51,658 bases of DNA, from the NCBI GenBank assembly GCA_013140705.1, contig JABFSH010000049.1:1-51658 (forward strand), in the 5' to 3' direction. The DNA is from Methylococcaceae bacterium. Its GTDB lineage: Bacteria; Pseudomonadota; Gammaproteobacteria; Methylococcales; Methylomonadaceae. This document shows, in pieces, positions 34,970-46,179 of this stretch; position 1 is the first letter of the stretch, and each line of letters begins with the position of its first letter. Made by a program: the position numbers and the translations under genes. The notes below the pieces were generated by a model. The model saw only the letters and a program-made list of their open reading frames with translations. It had not been told where the DNA came from and made no database searches.

Positions 34970-37900
34970 ATGATAGCCACAAACCAGGCATTGCCAAAAT
35001 ACAATCCTTCCCGTTTGTTTATACTGAGACCGGTGGCGACCTCGCTATTGATGATTGCATTGTCGCTGGTGGGTATTCTGGCCTATCGTTTACTGCCTGT
35101 ATCGGCACTACCCCAGGTGGATTATCCGACCATTCAGGTCGTCACTTTTTATCCCGGCGCAAGCCCTGACGTTGTTACCTCGGTAATCACGGCGCCACTG
35201 GAGCGCCAGTTCGGTCAGATGCCGGGTCTGGCACAGATGTCATCGACCAGTACCGGTGGTGCGTCGATGATTACTCTCCAGTTCAATTTGAATCTGGACC
35301 TGGATATCGCAGAACAAACCGTACAGGCGGCGATCAATGCGGCTGCAAACTTTTTGCCGGCTGATTTGCCGCAGTCTCCACTATATAGCAAGGTCAATCC
35401 GGCCGATACACCGATCATGACGCTTGCTGTTAGTTCAAAAGGTTTGCCACTGTTTAAGGTCGAAGATTTAGTGGATACCCGGCTGGCCCAAAAAATAGCC
35501 CAATTGCCGGGCGTCGGCATGGTCAGCATCAGCGGAGGTCAGCGACCTGCGGTGCGAATACAGGTCAACCATAAAGCCCTGGCCGCCTATGGTCTGAGTC
35601 TGGAAGATGTGCGTAGCGTCATTGCTGCGGCTAACGTAAATCAACCCAAAGGTATGTTCAATGGGCCGAGGCGCTCAGCGATTATTGATAGCAATGATCA
35701 ACTGCATTCATCAGCCGAGTATAAGGAGTTGGTGCTGACTTATCGTAATGGCGCGCCGGTAAAACTTTCTGAAGTTGCAGAAGTGGCAGATGGCGCCGAA
35801 AACGTCCGACTGGCGGCCTGGGCAAATGACCGTGCGGCAATCATTGTCAATATTCAGCGACAACCTGGCGCCAACGTGATTGAAGTCGTCAACAGCATCA
35901 AAAAACTGCTGCCGCAATTGCAGGCATCCATGCCACAGCATGTCGAAGTCGTGCCGTTAACGGATCGTACCGTTACGATACGCGCATCGGTTCACGATGT
36001 GCAGTTTGAACTACTGATGGCCATTGCACTGGTCGTCATGGTGATATTTCTGTTTTTACGCAATATTCCGGCAACCATTATTCCTGGTATAGCTGTACCC
36101 CTGTCCCTGGTCGGTACGTTTGCGGTAATGTATCTCGCTGATTTCAGTATTAATAATCTGACCCTGATGGCATTGACTATCGCGACGGGTTTTGTCGTGG
36201 ACGATGCCATTGTCGTTATCGAGAATATTTCGCGCTATATTGAGCGGGGTGAATCGCCTTTAAATGCGGCTTTGAAAGGCTCTGAGCAAATTGGTTTTAC
36301 CATTATTTCCTTAACGTTTTCGCTGGTCGCTGTTCTGATTCCGTTGCTGTTTATGGGTGACGTGGTGGGTCGGCTGTTCAGGGAGTTTGCCATTACCCTG
36401 GCGGTGGCCATATTGATTTCGGCTATTATCTCATTAACGCTGACCCCGATGATGTGCGCGAAACTTCTGCATTCATCGGATCGGCACAGTAAGTCTCGCG
36501 TCAGCAAACCTATAAAGGGGTGGTTTGAAAAACTCATAGCCCTATACCGTCAGAGTCTTTCATGGGTGATGCATCATCAATCCCTGACACTCCTGGTGTT
36601 TCTGTTGACGATGTTGATGACAGTCGTTCTCTATATTGTCATTCCAAAAGGTTTTTTTCCGACCCAGGACACCGGCACTATTCAGGGTGTTTCAGAGGCC
36701 CCACAAAACGTCTCGTTTGCGGCGATGGGTGAATACCAGCAAAAGCTCGGAAACTTGATACTGCAGGATCCCGACGTCGACAGTCTGTCTTCATTTATCG
36801 GTATCGATGGCATTAATGCGACACCGAACAGCGGCCGGTTTCTGATCAACCTTAAACCGCATTCTGAGCGGTCAGCCAGTGCCACCGAGGTCATTACCCG
36901 CCTGAAACAAAAACTGGACAGTCTGACCGGTGTCAGCCTGTATATGCAACCGGTTCAGGATTTAACGATGGAAAACCGCGTCAGCAGGACACAGTATCAG
37001 TTTACCCTGGAAACGCCTGATATGGAGGTGCTGAATATGTGGACGCATAGACTGGTTGATCTGCTGGCCCAGCAACCCGAATTCAGTGAGGTCACCAGTG
37101 ATGTTCAGGATCAGGGCCGGCAGGTGTATGTCAATATCAACCGCAGCACTGCCAGTCGCCTCGGTATTACGACGGCGGCGGTTGATAACACACTTTACAG
37201 TGCCTATGGCCAGCGTCTGGTATCGACCATTTTTACGCAGTCCAATCAGTATCGTGTAGTGCTGGAAGTCGATGCGGCTTCACAAAGCGCTCCGGATGAT
37301 CTGAAAGACTTACGGATACCATCATCCAGTGGCAAACAGGTACCGTTGTCTACAATAGCGGACATATCGGAGCGTCCGACAGCACTCTCGATCAATCATC
37401 TGGATCAATTTCCGGTCGCAACGCTGTCATTTAATCTGGCGCAGGGCTCATCGTTAGGCGATGCCGTTAAAGCCATCGATAATGCGAAGCAACAGCTGGG
37501 CCTGCCGCTCAGTATACAGACCAGTTATCAGGGTGCTGCACTGGCATTCAATGCCTCTTTGAGCAATACCTTGTGGCTGATCCTGGCCGCCATCGTCACA
37601 GTCTATATCGTGCTGGGCGTCTTATATGAAAGCTATATTCACCCCTTGACCATTCTGTCGACGCTGCCCTCGGCGGGGGTCGGTGCCTTGCTTGCCCTGA
37701 TGCTGTCCGGCAACGATCTGGATATTATCGGCATAATCGGCATTATTCTGCTGATCGGTATTGTAAAAAAGAACGCGATCATGATGATCGATTTTGCGCT
37801 GGAGGCCGAGCGCAAACAGCAAATGAGTCCTGAAGAGGCTATTTTTCAAGCGTGTTTACTGCGCTTTCGGCCGATATTGATGACGACCTTTGCGGCATTA

Positions 37901-38110
37901 TTGGGCGCACTACCGCTGATGCTCGGAAGCGGGGTCGGTTCGGAGATACGCCATCCTCTCGGTATTACCATGGTCGGTGGTTTGTTGCTAAGCCAGTTGC
38001 TCACCTTGTACACGACACCGGTGATCTACCTGTACATGGACAGGCTGTCTCTCAAGGTTTCGGGGTGGCTGAGTGTTACTCAGCCTGAAATCGCTAAAAG
38101 CGACCGTTGA
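34970..38110 (+). CDS. mdtB: RND multidrug transporter subunit, MdtB type
   Basis: This 1046-residue inner-membrane RND transporter has 12 membrane helices in the family. It begins with [20 protein letters not shown] and [20 protein letters not shown]. The helix-4 proton-relay aspartates occur in [20 protein letters not shown]. The repeated permease half has [20 protein letters not shown] and [18 protein letters not shown]. It pairs with the following MdtC-type protein; in E. coli the two form a heterotrimer. It starts 2 bases after mdtA and overlaps mdtC by 4. Confidence 0.95.
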   Translation: MIATNQALPKYNPSRLFILRPVATSLLMIALSLVGILAYRLLPVSALPQVDYPTIQVVTFYPGASPDVVTSVITAPLERQFGQMPGLAQMSSTSTGGASMITLQFNLNLDLDIAEQTVQAAINAAANFLPADLPQSPLYSKVNPADTPIMTLAVSSKGLPLFKVEDLVDTRLAQKIAQLPGVGMVSISGGQRPAVRIQVNHKALAAYGLSLEDVRSVIAAANVNQPKGMFNGPRRSAIIDSNDQLHSSAEYKELVLTYRNGAPVKLSEVAEVADGAENVRLAAWANDRAAIIVNIQRQPGANVIEVVNSIKKLLPQLQASMPQHVEVVPLTDRTVTIRASVHDVQFELLMAIALVVMVIFLFLRNIPATIIPGIAVPLSLVGTFAVMYLADFSINNLTLMALTIATGFVVDDAIVVIENISRYIERGESPLNAALKGSEQIGFTIISLTFSLVAVLIPLLFMGDVVGRLFREFAITLAVAILISAIISLTLTPMMCAKLLHSSDRHSKSRVSKPIKGWFEKLIALYRQSLSWVMHHQSLTLLVFLLTMLMTVVLYIVIPKGFFPTQDTGTIQGVSEAPQNVSFAAMGEYQQKLGNLILQDPDVDSLSSFIGIDGINATPNSGRFLINLKPHSERSASATEVITRLKQKLDSLTGVSLYMQPVQDLTMENRVSRTQYQFTLETPDMEVLNMWTHRLVDLLAQQPEFSEVTSDVQDQGRQVYVNINRSTASRLGITTAAVDNTLYSAYGQRLVSTIFTQSNQYRVVLEVDAASQSAPDDLKDLRIPSSSGKQVPLSTIADISERPTALSINHLDQFPVATLSFNLAQGSSLGDAVKAIDNAKQQLGLPLSIQTSYQGAALAFNASLSNTLWLILAAIVTVYIVLGVLYESYIHPLTILSTLPSAGVGALLALMLSGNDLDIIGIIGIILLIGIVKKNAIMMIDFALEAERKQQMSPEEAIFQACLLRFRPILMTTFAALLGALPLMLGSGVGSEIRHPLGITMVGGLLLSQLLTLYTTPVIYLYMDRLSLKVSGWLSVTQPEIAKSDR

Positions 38111-41100
38111 TGAATTTATCCGCTCTATTTATTCATCGCCCCGTTGCGACAACCTTGCTGACAATCGCCATTGCTCTGATAGGTGGGCTGGCGTTTGTGA
38201 ACTTGCCGGTGTCCTCGTTGCCGCAGGTGGATTTTCCCAGTATTAATGTGCAGGCGCAATTGCCTGGCGCCAGTGCTGAAACCATGGCGTCGACGGTGGC
38301 TACGCCTTTGGAACGGGCTTTGGGTCGCATCGCCGGCATCACCGAAATGACTTCTTCCAGTGCTCAGGGATCGACACGGATTACTCTGCAATTTGACCTG
38401 GACAGGGATATTAACGGGGCTGCACGTGACGTACAGGCTGCGATCAATGCTGCTGCCAGCCTTTTACCCACCGGCATGCCCAATCGCCCCAGCTATCGGC
38501 GGGATAACCCGGCCGATTCGCCCATTTTGATTTTGGCCCTGACCTCTGACACGCTCAGTCGCGGCCAGATGTACGATATTGCGTCGACTATTCTGGCTCA
38601 AAAATTATCTCAGATTCCCGGTATAGGACAAGTTCAGATTGGTGGAGGCGCCTTGCCCGCCGTCCGGGTGGAGTTGAATCCGAATGCCTTGAACAAGTAT
38701 GGCATCGGGCTTGAAGATGTTAGAAACACGATAACCCAAACCAATACCAATCGTCCCAAGGGCATCCTGGAAAAGGGAGGACAGCGCTGGCAGATTCAGG
38801 CCAATGATCAGGCGCGAAAGGCCGAAGATTATTTGCCGTTGATTGTTAGCTATCGGAACGGAGCGGCGACAAGAATCGCCGAACTGGGTGATGTGGTGGA
38901 TTCGGTGGAAGATCTGCGCAATGCGGGTCTCAAGAACGGTAAGCCTGCCGTGTTACTGATTCTTCGAAAACAGCCTCTGGCCAATGTCATCGAAACCGTC
39001 GATCAGGTTCAGGCCCTGTTGCCGCAATTACGCGCCGTCATACCCAGCACACTGGATTTATCAGTAACAGTCGATCGGTCTTTGACGATTCGGGCTTCAA
39101 TTAAAGAAGTTGAACACAGTTTATTTGTGTCTGTTGGCCTGGTTATTCTGGTCGTGTTGCTGTTTTTACGAAATTTTCGTTCTGCCCTGGTGCCGATTAT
39201 TGCGGTACCCATTTCACTGCTGGGTGCCTGTGCGGTCATTTATTTCTGTGGCTATAGTCTCAATAACCTGACCTTGATGGCATTGACCATATCGACCGGT
39301 TTTGTCGTCGATGACGCCATTGTGGTGCTGGAAAATACCAGTCGCAAAATTGAAAATGGAGTCCATCCCTTCAAATCGGCTTTATTGGCCAGCAAGGAAG
39401 TTGGCTTTACTGTCATGGCGATGAGTGTGTCGCTGGTGGCAGTCTTTCTACCGATACTGTTACTGGGCGGCGTAGTAGGTCGCCTGTTTAGGGAATTTGC
39501 TGTGACTTTGTCGGCGGCCGTGCTGGTATCATTACTGATTTCTCTGACAGTCACACCCATGCTTTGTGCGCGCTGGCTGACGCAAGGCAGTACGCATAAA
39601 GGTCGTTTGTATAACGGCATTGGGCGAGTCCTGGATTGGTTGCAGGGTACTTACGAAGTGTCATTACGCTGGGCGCTGCGCCATGGCCGCCTAATGATGC
39701 TGTTACTGATGGCAACGATTGGCCTGAATCTGTATTTGTATATGGTAATTGAGAAAGGTTTTTTTCCGCAGCAGGACGGCGGTCGACTGGTCGGCGGCAT
39801 TCAAATTGATCAAGGCACCTCCTTTTGGGCCTTGCAGGGAAAACTGGAGGAATTTTCACAAATCGTTCAAAAGGATCCTGCAGTCCAGACGGTGGTGGGT
39901 TTTGCCGGTGGTCAGCAGGGTGGTAGCAGTGCCGACATGTTTATTGTTTTAAAACCTCATGAACTGCGAGCTCCCATTGAAGTGGTCATGGGACGTTTAC
40001 GAAGCAGGCTCAATCGAATCCCGGGCGCCAGTCTTCACATGTTTCCTGCTCAGGAATTACGCATCGGTGGCCGTCCATCCTATGGCTCCTTCAGTTATGC
40101 ACTGCAATCGGATGACCTGGATCTGCTACGCGAATGGACACCTAAAGTGGTGGCTGCACTCAGTAAAATACCACAACTGGCGGATGTGAATACCAGTCAA
40201 CAGGACAAGGGTGAGCAGATTGGACTGGTGGTAGATAGGGATATGGCATCACGTTTTGGAATTACCCAGAACATGATAGATGCGAGTCTGAATAACGCCT
40301 TTGGACAGCGACAGGTCTCGGTCATTTACAATCCGCTCAATCAGTATCGCGTTGTTATGGAACTGGCACCCGAATATTGGCAAAGTCCGGAGGCTCTCAA
40401 TCAGGTTTACATTAACGTGCCTGCCAAGCGCTTGCCGGATGGGCAGCAAGTCGGCGCCCTTCAGGTGCCGTTATCGGTGCTGGCCAGTTTTGCGCCTACC
40501 AACACGCCGCTAAAAGTGAATCATCAAGGGCAGTTTGCTGCAGCATCGATAGAATTTAATCTTCAGCACGGCGCCTCATTGTCTGAAGCGACGCAACTGA
40601 TCCAGGACGTCATGCGAGATCTTGGAGTGCCAGCTGCGATACAGGGTGGCTTTCAGGGTTCAGCCAAAGCTTTTCAAGACTCATTAAAAAACCAGCCCTT
40701 TCTGATTTTAGCGGCTTTGGTGAGTATCTACCTGGTGCTGGGCATACTTTATGACAGCTATATCCATCCGTTGACCATTCTATCCACCCTGCCTTCAGCC
40801 GGTGTGGGTGCCTTGCTGGCATTAATGGTCTGTCATACCGAATTCAGTATTATTGCGTTGATAGGCGTTATTTTACTGATCGGCATCGTGAAAAAAAATG
40901 CCATCATGATGATTGACTTTGCACTGTCTGCCGAACGCGAGCAGGGCCTGGATCCACAGACAGCCATTTTTCAGGCTTGTGTGTTGCGCTTTCGGCCTAT
41001 CATGATGACGACTTGTGCCGCGCTGTTTGGTGCCCTGCCACTCGCATTGGGCAGCGGTTATGGGGCTGAGCTTCGGCAACCCTTGGGCATTTCAATTGTC

Positions 41101-41232
41101 GGAGGCCTCATTTTTAGCCAGATGCTGACACTTTACACAACACCGGTTGTTTACCAGTATCTGGATCGTTTCCGGATATGGCTTCAGAATCGCTTTTCAC
41201 AACTTACTTCACCCACTAAAAAAACTATTTAG
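38107..41232 (+). CDS. mdtC: RND multidrug transporter subunit, MdtC type
   Basis: This 1041-residue partner of MdtB begins [20 protein letters not shown]. The segment [20 protein letters not shown] followed by [20 protein letters not shown] is characteristic of MdtC. Helix-4 aspartates are in [20 protein letters not shown]. The second half has [20 protein letters not shown]. It is a distinct paralogue of the preceding subunit, which indicates a heteromeric pump rather than a recent duplication. The 3' end lies 16 bases before the start chosen for the channel gene. Confidence 0.95.
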   Translation: MMNLSALFIHRPVATTLLTIAIALIGGLAFVNLPVSSLPQVDFPSINVQAQLPGASAETMASTVATPLERALGRIAGITEMTSSSAQGSTRITLQFDLDRDINGAARDVQAAINAAASLLPTGMPNRPSYRRDNPADSPILILALTSDTLSRGQMYDIASTILAQKLSQIPGIGQVQIGGGALPAVRVELNPNALNKYGIGLEDVRNTITQTNTNRPKGILEKGGQRWQIQANDQARKAEDYLPLIVSYRNGAATRIAELGDVVDSVEDLRNAGLKNGKPAVLLILRKQPLANVIETVDQVQALLPQLRAVIPSTLDLSVTVDRSLTIRASIKEVEHSLFVSVGLVILVVLLFLRNFRSALVPIIAVPISLLGACAVIYFCGYSLNNLTLMALTISTGFVVDDAIVVLENTSRKIENGVHPFKSALLASKEVGFTVMAMSVSLVAVFLPILLLGGVVGRLFREFAVTLSAAVLVSLLISLTVTPMLCARWLTQGSTHKGRLYNGIGRVLDWLQGTYEVSLRWALRHGRLMMLLLMATIGLNLYLYMVIEKGFFPQQDGGRLVGGIQIDQGTSFWALQGKLEEFSQIVQKDPAVQTVVGFAGGQQGGSSADMFIVLKPHELRAPIEVVMGRLRSRLNRIPGASLHMFPAQELRIGGRPSYGSFSYALQSDDLDLLREWTPKVVAALSKIPQLADVNTSQQDKGEQIGLVVDRDMASRFGITQNMIDASLNNAFGQRQVSVIYNPLNQYRVVMELAPEYWQSPEALNQVYINVPAKRLPDGQQVGALQVPLSVLASFAPTNTPLKVNHQGQFAAASIEFNLQHGASLSEATQLIQDVMRDLGVPAAIQGGFQGSAKAFQDSLKNQPFLILAALVSIYLVLGILYDSYIHPLTILSTLPSAGVGALLALMVCHTEFSIIALIGVILLIGIVKKNAIMMIDFALSAEREQGLDPQTAIFQACVLRFRPIMMTTCAALFGALPLALGSGYGAELRQPLGISIVGGLIFSQMLTLYTTPVVYQYLDRFRIWLQNRFSQLTSPTKKTI

Positions 41233-41248
41233 CATAGCCGGGTTCGAT

Positions 41249-42727
41249 ATGAATTTTCGTACAGCCAATCGCCTGATTTTTACCCTATTCACTGCACAGC
41301 TTGCCGGTTGCATGGCGGGTCCGGATTATGTTCGTCCGGAGATGCATCCTCCCAAGGCCTTTAAAGAGATTAAGGGCTGGAAACAAGCGCAGCCGCGGGA
41401 TAACGTGGTGCCTGGAAAATGGTGGCAAATTTTTAATGATGCCCAGCTCAATGCGCTGGAAGAGCAGGTCGCCATTGCCAATCAATCGATACGTCAGGCC
41501 GAGGCACAATATCGACAGGCTCAGCATTTGGTGCAATCGTCCCAGTCGGCCTTCTTTCCCGTTATCAATATGATGGGATCATTCAATCGATTTCGTGCGG
41601 CCAGTGGACAGAGTGTTGCGGTTGCCGGGGTTAGAAATTTATTCAGTACGGCTGTCAATGCGGCCTGGGAACCCGATTTGTGGGGTAGTGTCCGTCGGCA
41701 GGTCGAATCAAATACCGGCAGCGCACAAGCCAGTGCTGCCACCCTTCAAGCTCTGCTACTATCCAGTCAGGCAACGCTGGCAGACAATTATTTTCAGCTG
41801 AAAGTGCTGGATAGCCAAAAAGCCTTGCTGGATGAAACGGTGACCGCCTATACGAAAACGCTACAGATCATAACTAATCGCTACGCTGTCGGAATCGTCT
41901 CGAAAGCCGATGTAGAACAAGCAGAAACCCAGCTCGAATCCGTGCGTGCCCAATCAATTAATCTGGGTGTTCAACGGGCCAAACTTGAGCATGCGATCGC
42001 TGTATTGATCGGAAAATCACCGGCTGAACTGTCATTGGGGACATCGCAACTGAATGTACAACCTCCGGCCATTCCGGTTTTGCTGCCGTCCGAACTTTTG
42101 GAGCGACGTCCCGACATTGCAGCTGCTGAACGTAAGGTATCAGCAGCCAATGCCCAGATTGGCGTTGCTAAGGCGGCCTATTATCCCACATTGAATTTGT
42201 CTGCCACCAATGGCTTTCAATCTTCCTCTATTGAGACCTTATTCACGATTGCACGTCGATATTGGGCGCTTGGGCCAGCAGGAGCGGCGATGACGCTGTT
42301 TGATGGCGGTGCCAAGCATTCGCAGTACAAGCAGGCTATCGATGGCTTTGATGCGACCGTCGCCGGGTACCGACAAACGGTTCTGACGGGTTTTCAGGAA
42401 GTGGAAGACAATTTGGCGGCTTTAAGAATACTTGAGGAGGAGTCAGCCGTACAGAATAAAGCCGTCGAATCTGCCAAGCAGGCTTTAAAGTTAACGGTCA
42501 ATCAGTATCAGGCCGGCACCATCAGCTATCTGAATGTCATGGCGGCACAGACTATAGCCTTGTCCAACCAGCAGACAGCCGTTCAGTTACAGGGCCAACG
42601 TCTGTCGGCATCAGTCATGCTGGTGAAGGCACTGGGTGGCGGCTGGAATGTCGCAATGCTGCCGACGCCTGATCAAGCTGGCGGTACAGTTAAATGGACC
42701 GATTTTCTGATCCTGCCTGTGGATTGA
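41249..42727 (+). CDS. NodT-family outer-membrane efflux lipoprotein
   Basis: This 492-residue TolC-like channel starts at ATG 41249. The start at 41147 lies within mdtC and is rejected. The signal ends at the lipobox LAGC (C21), followed by MAGPDYVRPEMHPP, the usual OprM/NodT N-terminus. Two repeated halves with long helices follow, including NQSIRQAEAQYRQAQHLVQS and LPSELLERRPDIAAAERKVS, GVAKAAYYPTLNLSATNGFQ and the C-terminal TVNQYQAGTISYLNVMAAQ. It would complete the tripartite MdtABC pump and is the last gene of the unit. Confidence 0.93.
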   Translation: MNFRTANRLIFTLFTAQLAGCMAGPDYVRPEMHPPKAFKEIKGWKQAQPRDNVVPGKWWQIFNDAQLNALEEQVAIANQSIRQAEAQYRQAQHLVQSSQSAFFPVINMMGSFNRFRAASGQSVAVAGVRNLFSTAVNAAWEPDLWGSVRRQVESNTGSAQASAATLQALLLSSQATLADNYFQLKVLDSQKALLDETVTAYTKTLQIITNRYAVGIVSKADVEQAETQLESVRAQSINLGVQRAKLEHAIAVLIGKSPAELSLGTSQLNVQPPAIPVLLPSELLERRPDIAAAERKVSAANAQIGVAKAAYYPTLNLSATNGFQSSSIETLFTIARRYWALGPAGAAMTLFDGGAKHSQYKQAIDGFDATVAGYRQTVLTGFQEVEDNLAALRILEEESAVQNKAVESAKQALKLTVNQYQAGTISYLNVMAAQTIALSNQQTAVQLQGQRLSASVMLVKALGGGWNVAMLPTPDQAGGTVKWTDFLILPVD

Positions 42728-42746
42728 ATGAGTGTCATTTACCTGA

Positions 42747-43271
42747 ATGAATTCGGAATCACTATCGAGATTCTCAAAAAATAGTGCGCTCAAACGCCGC
42801 ATTGAGCACATAAAAGTCTGGCAAGCGAGCGGCTTGACACAGGGGTGGTATTGCCAGCAGCATGAGCTTAATGTAAAAACATTTTCGCGTTGGTTTATAG
42901 CTTACCGATTATCGATGCTGCCGGCAAAACCCTTATTGATGCCGGTTGATATCCAACCCGCCGCCACGCAAGTAATAGAATCCCTGCGGCTATGGTATGT
43001 TGACCCTGCCGGAGAGGTATTATCCAAATTTTGCATCAAAAACTTGTCACTCTGCCTGAAACGATTGCCCGGCGATTGGTTATTGCATTTTGGTCATCCC
43101 CTGTTACTGGTAGAAACCTTCGTCAATCCTGCGCGCTTTCACGGCACCCGCTATATAGCGGCAAACTGGCTTTATCTTGGCGATACCCAGGGATTTAGTC
43201 GTACCCGGCAAAGTTTAGCGTGGACACGAAGCCGTTTACGGGCTGCCCAGCTGCTCGCCCAAAAAAACTAA
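42747..43271 (+). pseudogene. Chimeric transposon remnant: IS66-accessory-like head joined to DUF4338
   Basis: This is a 174-residue frame. Residues 13-50 (LKRRIEHIKVWQASGLTQGW and YCQQHELNVKTFSRW) resemble the small HTH accessory protein of IS66-type elements. Residues about 95-155 (KRLPGDWLLHFGHPLLLVET and FVNPARFHGTRYIAANWLYL) match the DUF4338/DruA-like domain, which is often joined to ISAs1-type transposases. The DUF4338 domain is cut off after GDTQGFSRTR. The frame ends just before transposase remnants in another frame. It is more likely junction debris than a functional gene. Confidence 0.5.
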
Positions 43272-43546
43272 TGCCAAGAACGTCCTGAAGACCAACCGCG
43301 AACATTGGGGCATCGAAAACAGTTGCCACTACGTGATTGATTGGAACTACAACGAAGATCGCTGCCGCATTAGGACAGGACATGGCCCCGCAAACATCAC
43401 ACGGCTACGTCGCTTCGTTGTCGGTCTCATCAAATTCAAAGGCGCCGACTGCGTGGCAAAAAATACGCGATTGGGTTCGCAACACACGGCTGGTTTTCGA
43501 TTACCTCAAGATGACGAAACATTCTTGCTCTGTCGCTTGCTCATGA
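43252..43546 (+). pseudogene. C-terminal remnant of an ISAs1-like DDE transposase
   Basis: Frame 1 from about 43252 reads NAKNVLKTNREHWGIENSCH and YVIDWNYNEDRCRIRTGHGP, then ANITRLRRFVVGLIKFKG. This is the conserved end of a DDE transposase catalytic domain with the third acidic residue region. Near 43455 the coding switches to another frame, WQKIRDWVRNTRLVFDYLKM, which continues to the stop at 43546. The N-terminal two thirds are missing and there is at least one frameshift. It follows the DUF4338 fragment and both probably come from one element. Confidence 0.65.
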
Positions 43547-43891
43547 CGCGGGTTGGAGAACAAATTTACCGTATGTCTTGGATGGGGCGAATGGCACATC
43601 GATTTATCATTGCGTTATAATGATAATCCAAAGGGCGAGGAACTGATACCAGACCGCTGTGTCTCAATTTGGTATTGTTGGCACTACCGACTAATTGAGC
43701 GGAGCCGAAGCCGAAATTTGCTTCGATTTCGCTCAGCGTACATGACGCAGCTCTCCTGGTTTATGGCCTATACCCGTTGTGTTGTCACCGGTAACGTGCG
43801 GAGCCTTCAATTTGTTGCAAACGGGATAGAGTGTTTGCTCCTATGATCAGAATTAATAATTCAAAAGACTACAGACAAAAGGCTTGGCGAT
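43547..43891. other. Non-coding region after the transposase remnant
   Basis: No gene is visible. The motif GAGCGGAGCCGAAGCC (about 43698-43713) followed by GATTTCGCTCAGCGTA is related to GAGTGGAGCCGAAGCC at 10635-10650, a dispersed intergenic repeat. Confidence 0.4.
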
Positions 43892-44767
43892 ATGGGGCGT
43901 TATGGTCCGAATAAAAAAAGCAAAAGTAACAGCATCCTGGTTTTGGGTGTGGTTATATTGTTTGCCTTGGCCGGGAGTGCCTGGTTTTATCAGGATCGAC
44001 TGAAACAGGAGCTTATGGAATTACTGGACTCAAAGCCAGCCAACGCCGAGTTAAACGAAGCAGGTATTGTGGAGCTTGAGCCGGCAGCCGCTGCTGATGA
44101 AAATCTTCTGGACACGGACACGGAGGCCGAAAACGAAGGAGAGTGGCAGGTGCCGCAGGAATGGGAAGAGCCCTCTGTGGATTTACCGAAGCTGTCTGAT
44201 AGTGATAAGTCATTCCAGCAGGCACTGGCGTCCAGTTCGCCGGATTTGGCGCCTTGGTTACGAGCAGGCCAGCTAATCAGGCGATACGTTACGATTGCCA
44301 ATGATTTTTCACAAGGCATCACCGTCGAAAGTCACATGCGTTTTCTCAAACCTGACCAAGCCTTTACAGTTGAACTGCGTGAATCGCAGATGTTCATTTC
44401 CAAAAAAAGTTATCAACGTTTTGACGCGCTGGCAGTTGCGATACAGTCGATCGATGTCATGACATTAGTCGAGACCTATAAAAAATTCAGACCCTTATTG
44501 GTGCAGGTTTTTGCTGAGTTTAGTTATCCCGAGGAGTTTCAACTCGAAGATATTCTGGAAAAGGCGGCCGAGCAAATTCTTGCCGCGCCGATCATCGAAG
44601 AGCGGATTGAGTTGATAAGACCGTCCGTGCAGTACAAATTTGCAGACAAAAAACTGGAATCTCTGGATGCGGTCAGCAAACAGATGCTACGCATGGGGCC
44701 CGATAACACCCGCATCGTTCAAAACAAGGTTCAGGATCTGGTTGAGGCGTTCGCCACCTTGCAATAG
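43892..44767 (+). CDS. DUF3014 domain protein
   Basis: This 291-residue protein has one membrane segment at about 15-33 (SILVLGVVILFALAGSAWFY) and then a strongly acidic linker (about 55-100). The C-terminal DUF3014 domain contains LRAGQLIRRYVTIANDFSQG, SYQRFDALAVAIQSIDVMTL and YKKFRPLLVQVFAEF, with the conserved RPSVQYKFADKKLESLDAVS near the end. The function of the domain is unknown. It is expected to face the periplasm, anchored in the inner membrane. Confidence 0.85.
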   Translation: MGRYGPNKKSKSNSILVLGVVILFALAGSAWFYQDRLKQELMELLDSKPANAELNEAGIVELEPAAAADENLLDTDTEAENEGEWQVPQEWEEPSVDLPKLSDSDKSFQQALASSSPDLAPWLRAGQLIRRYVTIANDFSQGITVESHMRFLKPDQAFTVELRESQMFISKKSYQRFDALAVAIQSIDVMTLVETYKKFRPLLVQVFAEFSYPEEFQLEDILEKAAEQILAAPIIEERIELIRPSVQYKFADKKLESLDAVSKQMLRMGPDNTRIVQNKVQDLVEAFATLQ

Positions 44768-45054
44768 TAACAACTGTTGTCTGATCAGCACAGGGTGCCA
44801 AAGATATGTTTCTGTGCCAACAGTTAATCCGCGATCTTCCTGGTCGTCGCCTTTCAAATCCTGGCGTTGAAATATTCACCAGTTTGTATGATCTCTTCTT
44901 AAAAAGCCGCAGCCAGCGGTTTTTTTGCCATCCGTAATTGATAGTCAATAAAATTAAATAATTGGTACGTAGACTGCTTTTATCCTAAAGTCGTTGTGCT
45001 TCATTGAAGCAACGATAGCGAAAAGCCCGGTCTATTCATCCTAGTACATCGTTA
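44768..45054. other. Intergenic region before the RND remnant
   Basis: No gene, hairpin or repeat could be identified in this stretch. It probably contains the decayed upstream part of the pump gene that survives at 45055-45516. Confidence 0.3.
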
Positions 45055-45516
45055 CTTTACCGAGGCCCCGAAGGATTGTTTGTTCATAAAGCGCTGATTG
45101 CCGCAGGTTTGACAGCAGCCATGATTCTGCTGTTTCTGGGGAACTGGCGCAGTACCTGTATCATCGCCGTGTCCATTCCGCTGTCCATTATGTGCTCGCT
45201 GATCACGCTTTACCTGATCGGTGAAACCATCAATTTAATGACGATGGGAGCGCTGGCTCTAGCCGTTGGGATATTGGTCGATGATGCCACAGTTGAAATT
45301 GAGAACATCGAACCCGATAAACGCCTAGCTTTCCATTCTGTAAAATTGGGCCGTGACTTTGGTCGGGAAGCGGAAATATTGGAAGGTATTGCCTCCAGTG
45401 ATATTTTGATTGCCAGCCCCTCCAATTTATTGGCGGAGGGTGAAGAGGTCAATATTGTAGAAGTAAAACAGACGTCGGTTGAAAAATCCAGGGTAAAACC
45501 AGCCGCCAATTCATGA
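45055..45516 (+). pseudogene. Deletion chimera: RND permease fragment joined to adaptor C-terminus
   Basis: An open frame of 146 residues (from TTG 45076) has two unrelated halves. Residues 1-79 are the middle of an RND permease of the heavy-metal/multidrug type: ALIAAGLTAAMILLFLGNWR, LYLIGETINLMTMGALALAV and GILVDDATVEIENIE, including the proton-relay aspartates. From residue 80 the sequence (RLAFHSVKLGRDFGREAEIL and SNLLAEGEEVNIVE) is the C-terminal end of a periplasmic adaptor. The junction is at about 45313. This suggests one internal deletion removed the rest of the permease and most of the adaptor. It is probably non-functional. Confidence 0.75.
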
Positions 45517-45604
45517 CGAAAGCTGGTTGATTCCATGTAGGGAATAAATTGAAGAACCAGGCTGGCGGCTACGGTCTGAAAGATGTCTCGGTTTGTCGTG
45601 AGAG

Positions 45605-46141
45605 TTACGTTGTGAAAGTGGTTTGAGCGGGATGGAAGCACCAATGCCAGGGTTCATATTGAAAACCTTCGGGATTGCCTTGTGGATAGGAAAGGTAAAA
45701 GCCATAGGCATTTGCGTTGTCCATCAGCCATGAGAAGGCGGCTGTTGTCTCGAATTCAAGGGTTGCAGGGGCTGTTCCGGGCGTGCAAATATCAACGGCA
45801 CAACCGGTGTGATGCTCGCTGAAGCCGGGCGGTGCGAGTACTGTCAGGATTTCCTCGATGCTGATACCGGCATCCAGTTTACGGCGAATGATGGCAACCT
45901 GACGCTCAATGCTGCGGAATGCTGAAACGATAAAAAGGTTAATGCCCGCTTCATTGGCTGCTGACCTGAGCTGGCGCCATGCATCGGCTGCCTGACTGAT
46001 CAGCTGATGTTCCCGGCCGTCTGTGCCGACTTCGGCAATAATGAGTTCACGGGCTTCCTGATATTGACGAAGCCCCCGAGCGACAAGTAAGTCGTCAGTG
46101 ATTCCCAGTTCGGCAGCTGTTGTTGTGACGGGCTTTTGCAT
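45605..46141 (-). CDS. D-alanyl-D-alanine carboxypeptidase family (VanY/LAS)
   Basis: This 178-residue LAS metallopeptidase has zinc-site motifs SAFRS (73-77), SEHHTGCAVD (108-117, with H110 and D117) and YEPWHW (162-167, E163 and H166). These match SxHxxGxAxD and ExxHW of VanY/DacY peptidases, which trim the terminal D-Ala from peptidoglycan stems. No signal peptide is evident in the N-terminus MQKPVTTTAAELGITDDLLV. It may act in the cytoplasm or be exported otherwise. It is downstream of the aminotransferase on the same strand by 38 bases. Confidence 0.85.
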   Translation of the reverse strand: MQKPVTTTAAELGITDDLLVARGLRQYQEARELIIAEVGTDGREHQLISQAADAWRQLRSAANEAGINLFIVSAFRSIERQVAIIRRKLDAGISIEEILTVLAPPGFSEHHTGCAVDICTPGTAPATLEFETTAAFSWLMDNANAYGFYLSYPQGNPEGFQYEPWHWCFHPAQTTFTT

Positions 46142-46179
46142 AAGATTTTTTGCTAGAGGTCAATGGACTTTAACGCAAG

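Noticed and set aside
45210-45644. Open frame on the minus strand across the RND chimera
   Set aside because: It is antisense to recognisable RND and adaptor sequences and overlaps the VanY-type gene in another frame; there is no family support.
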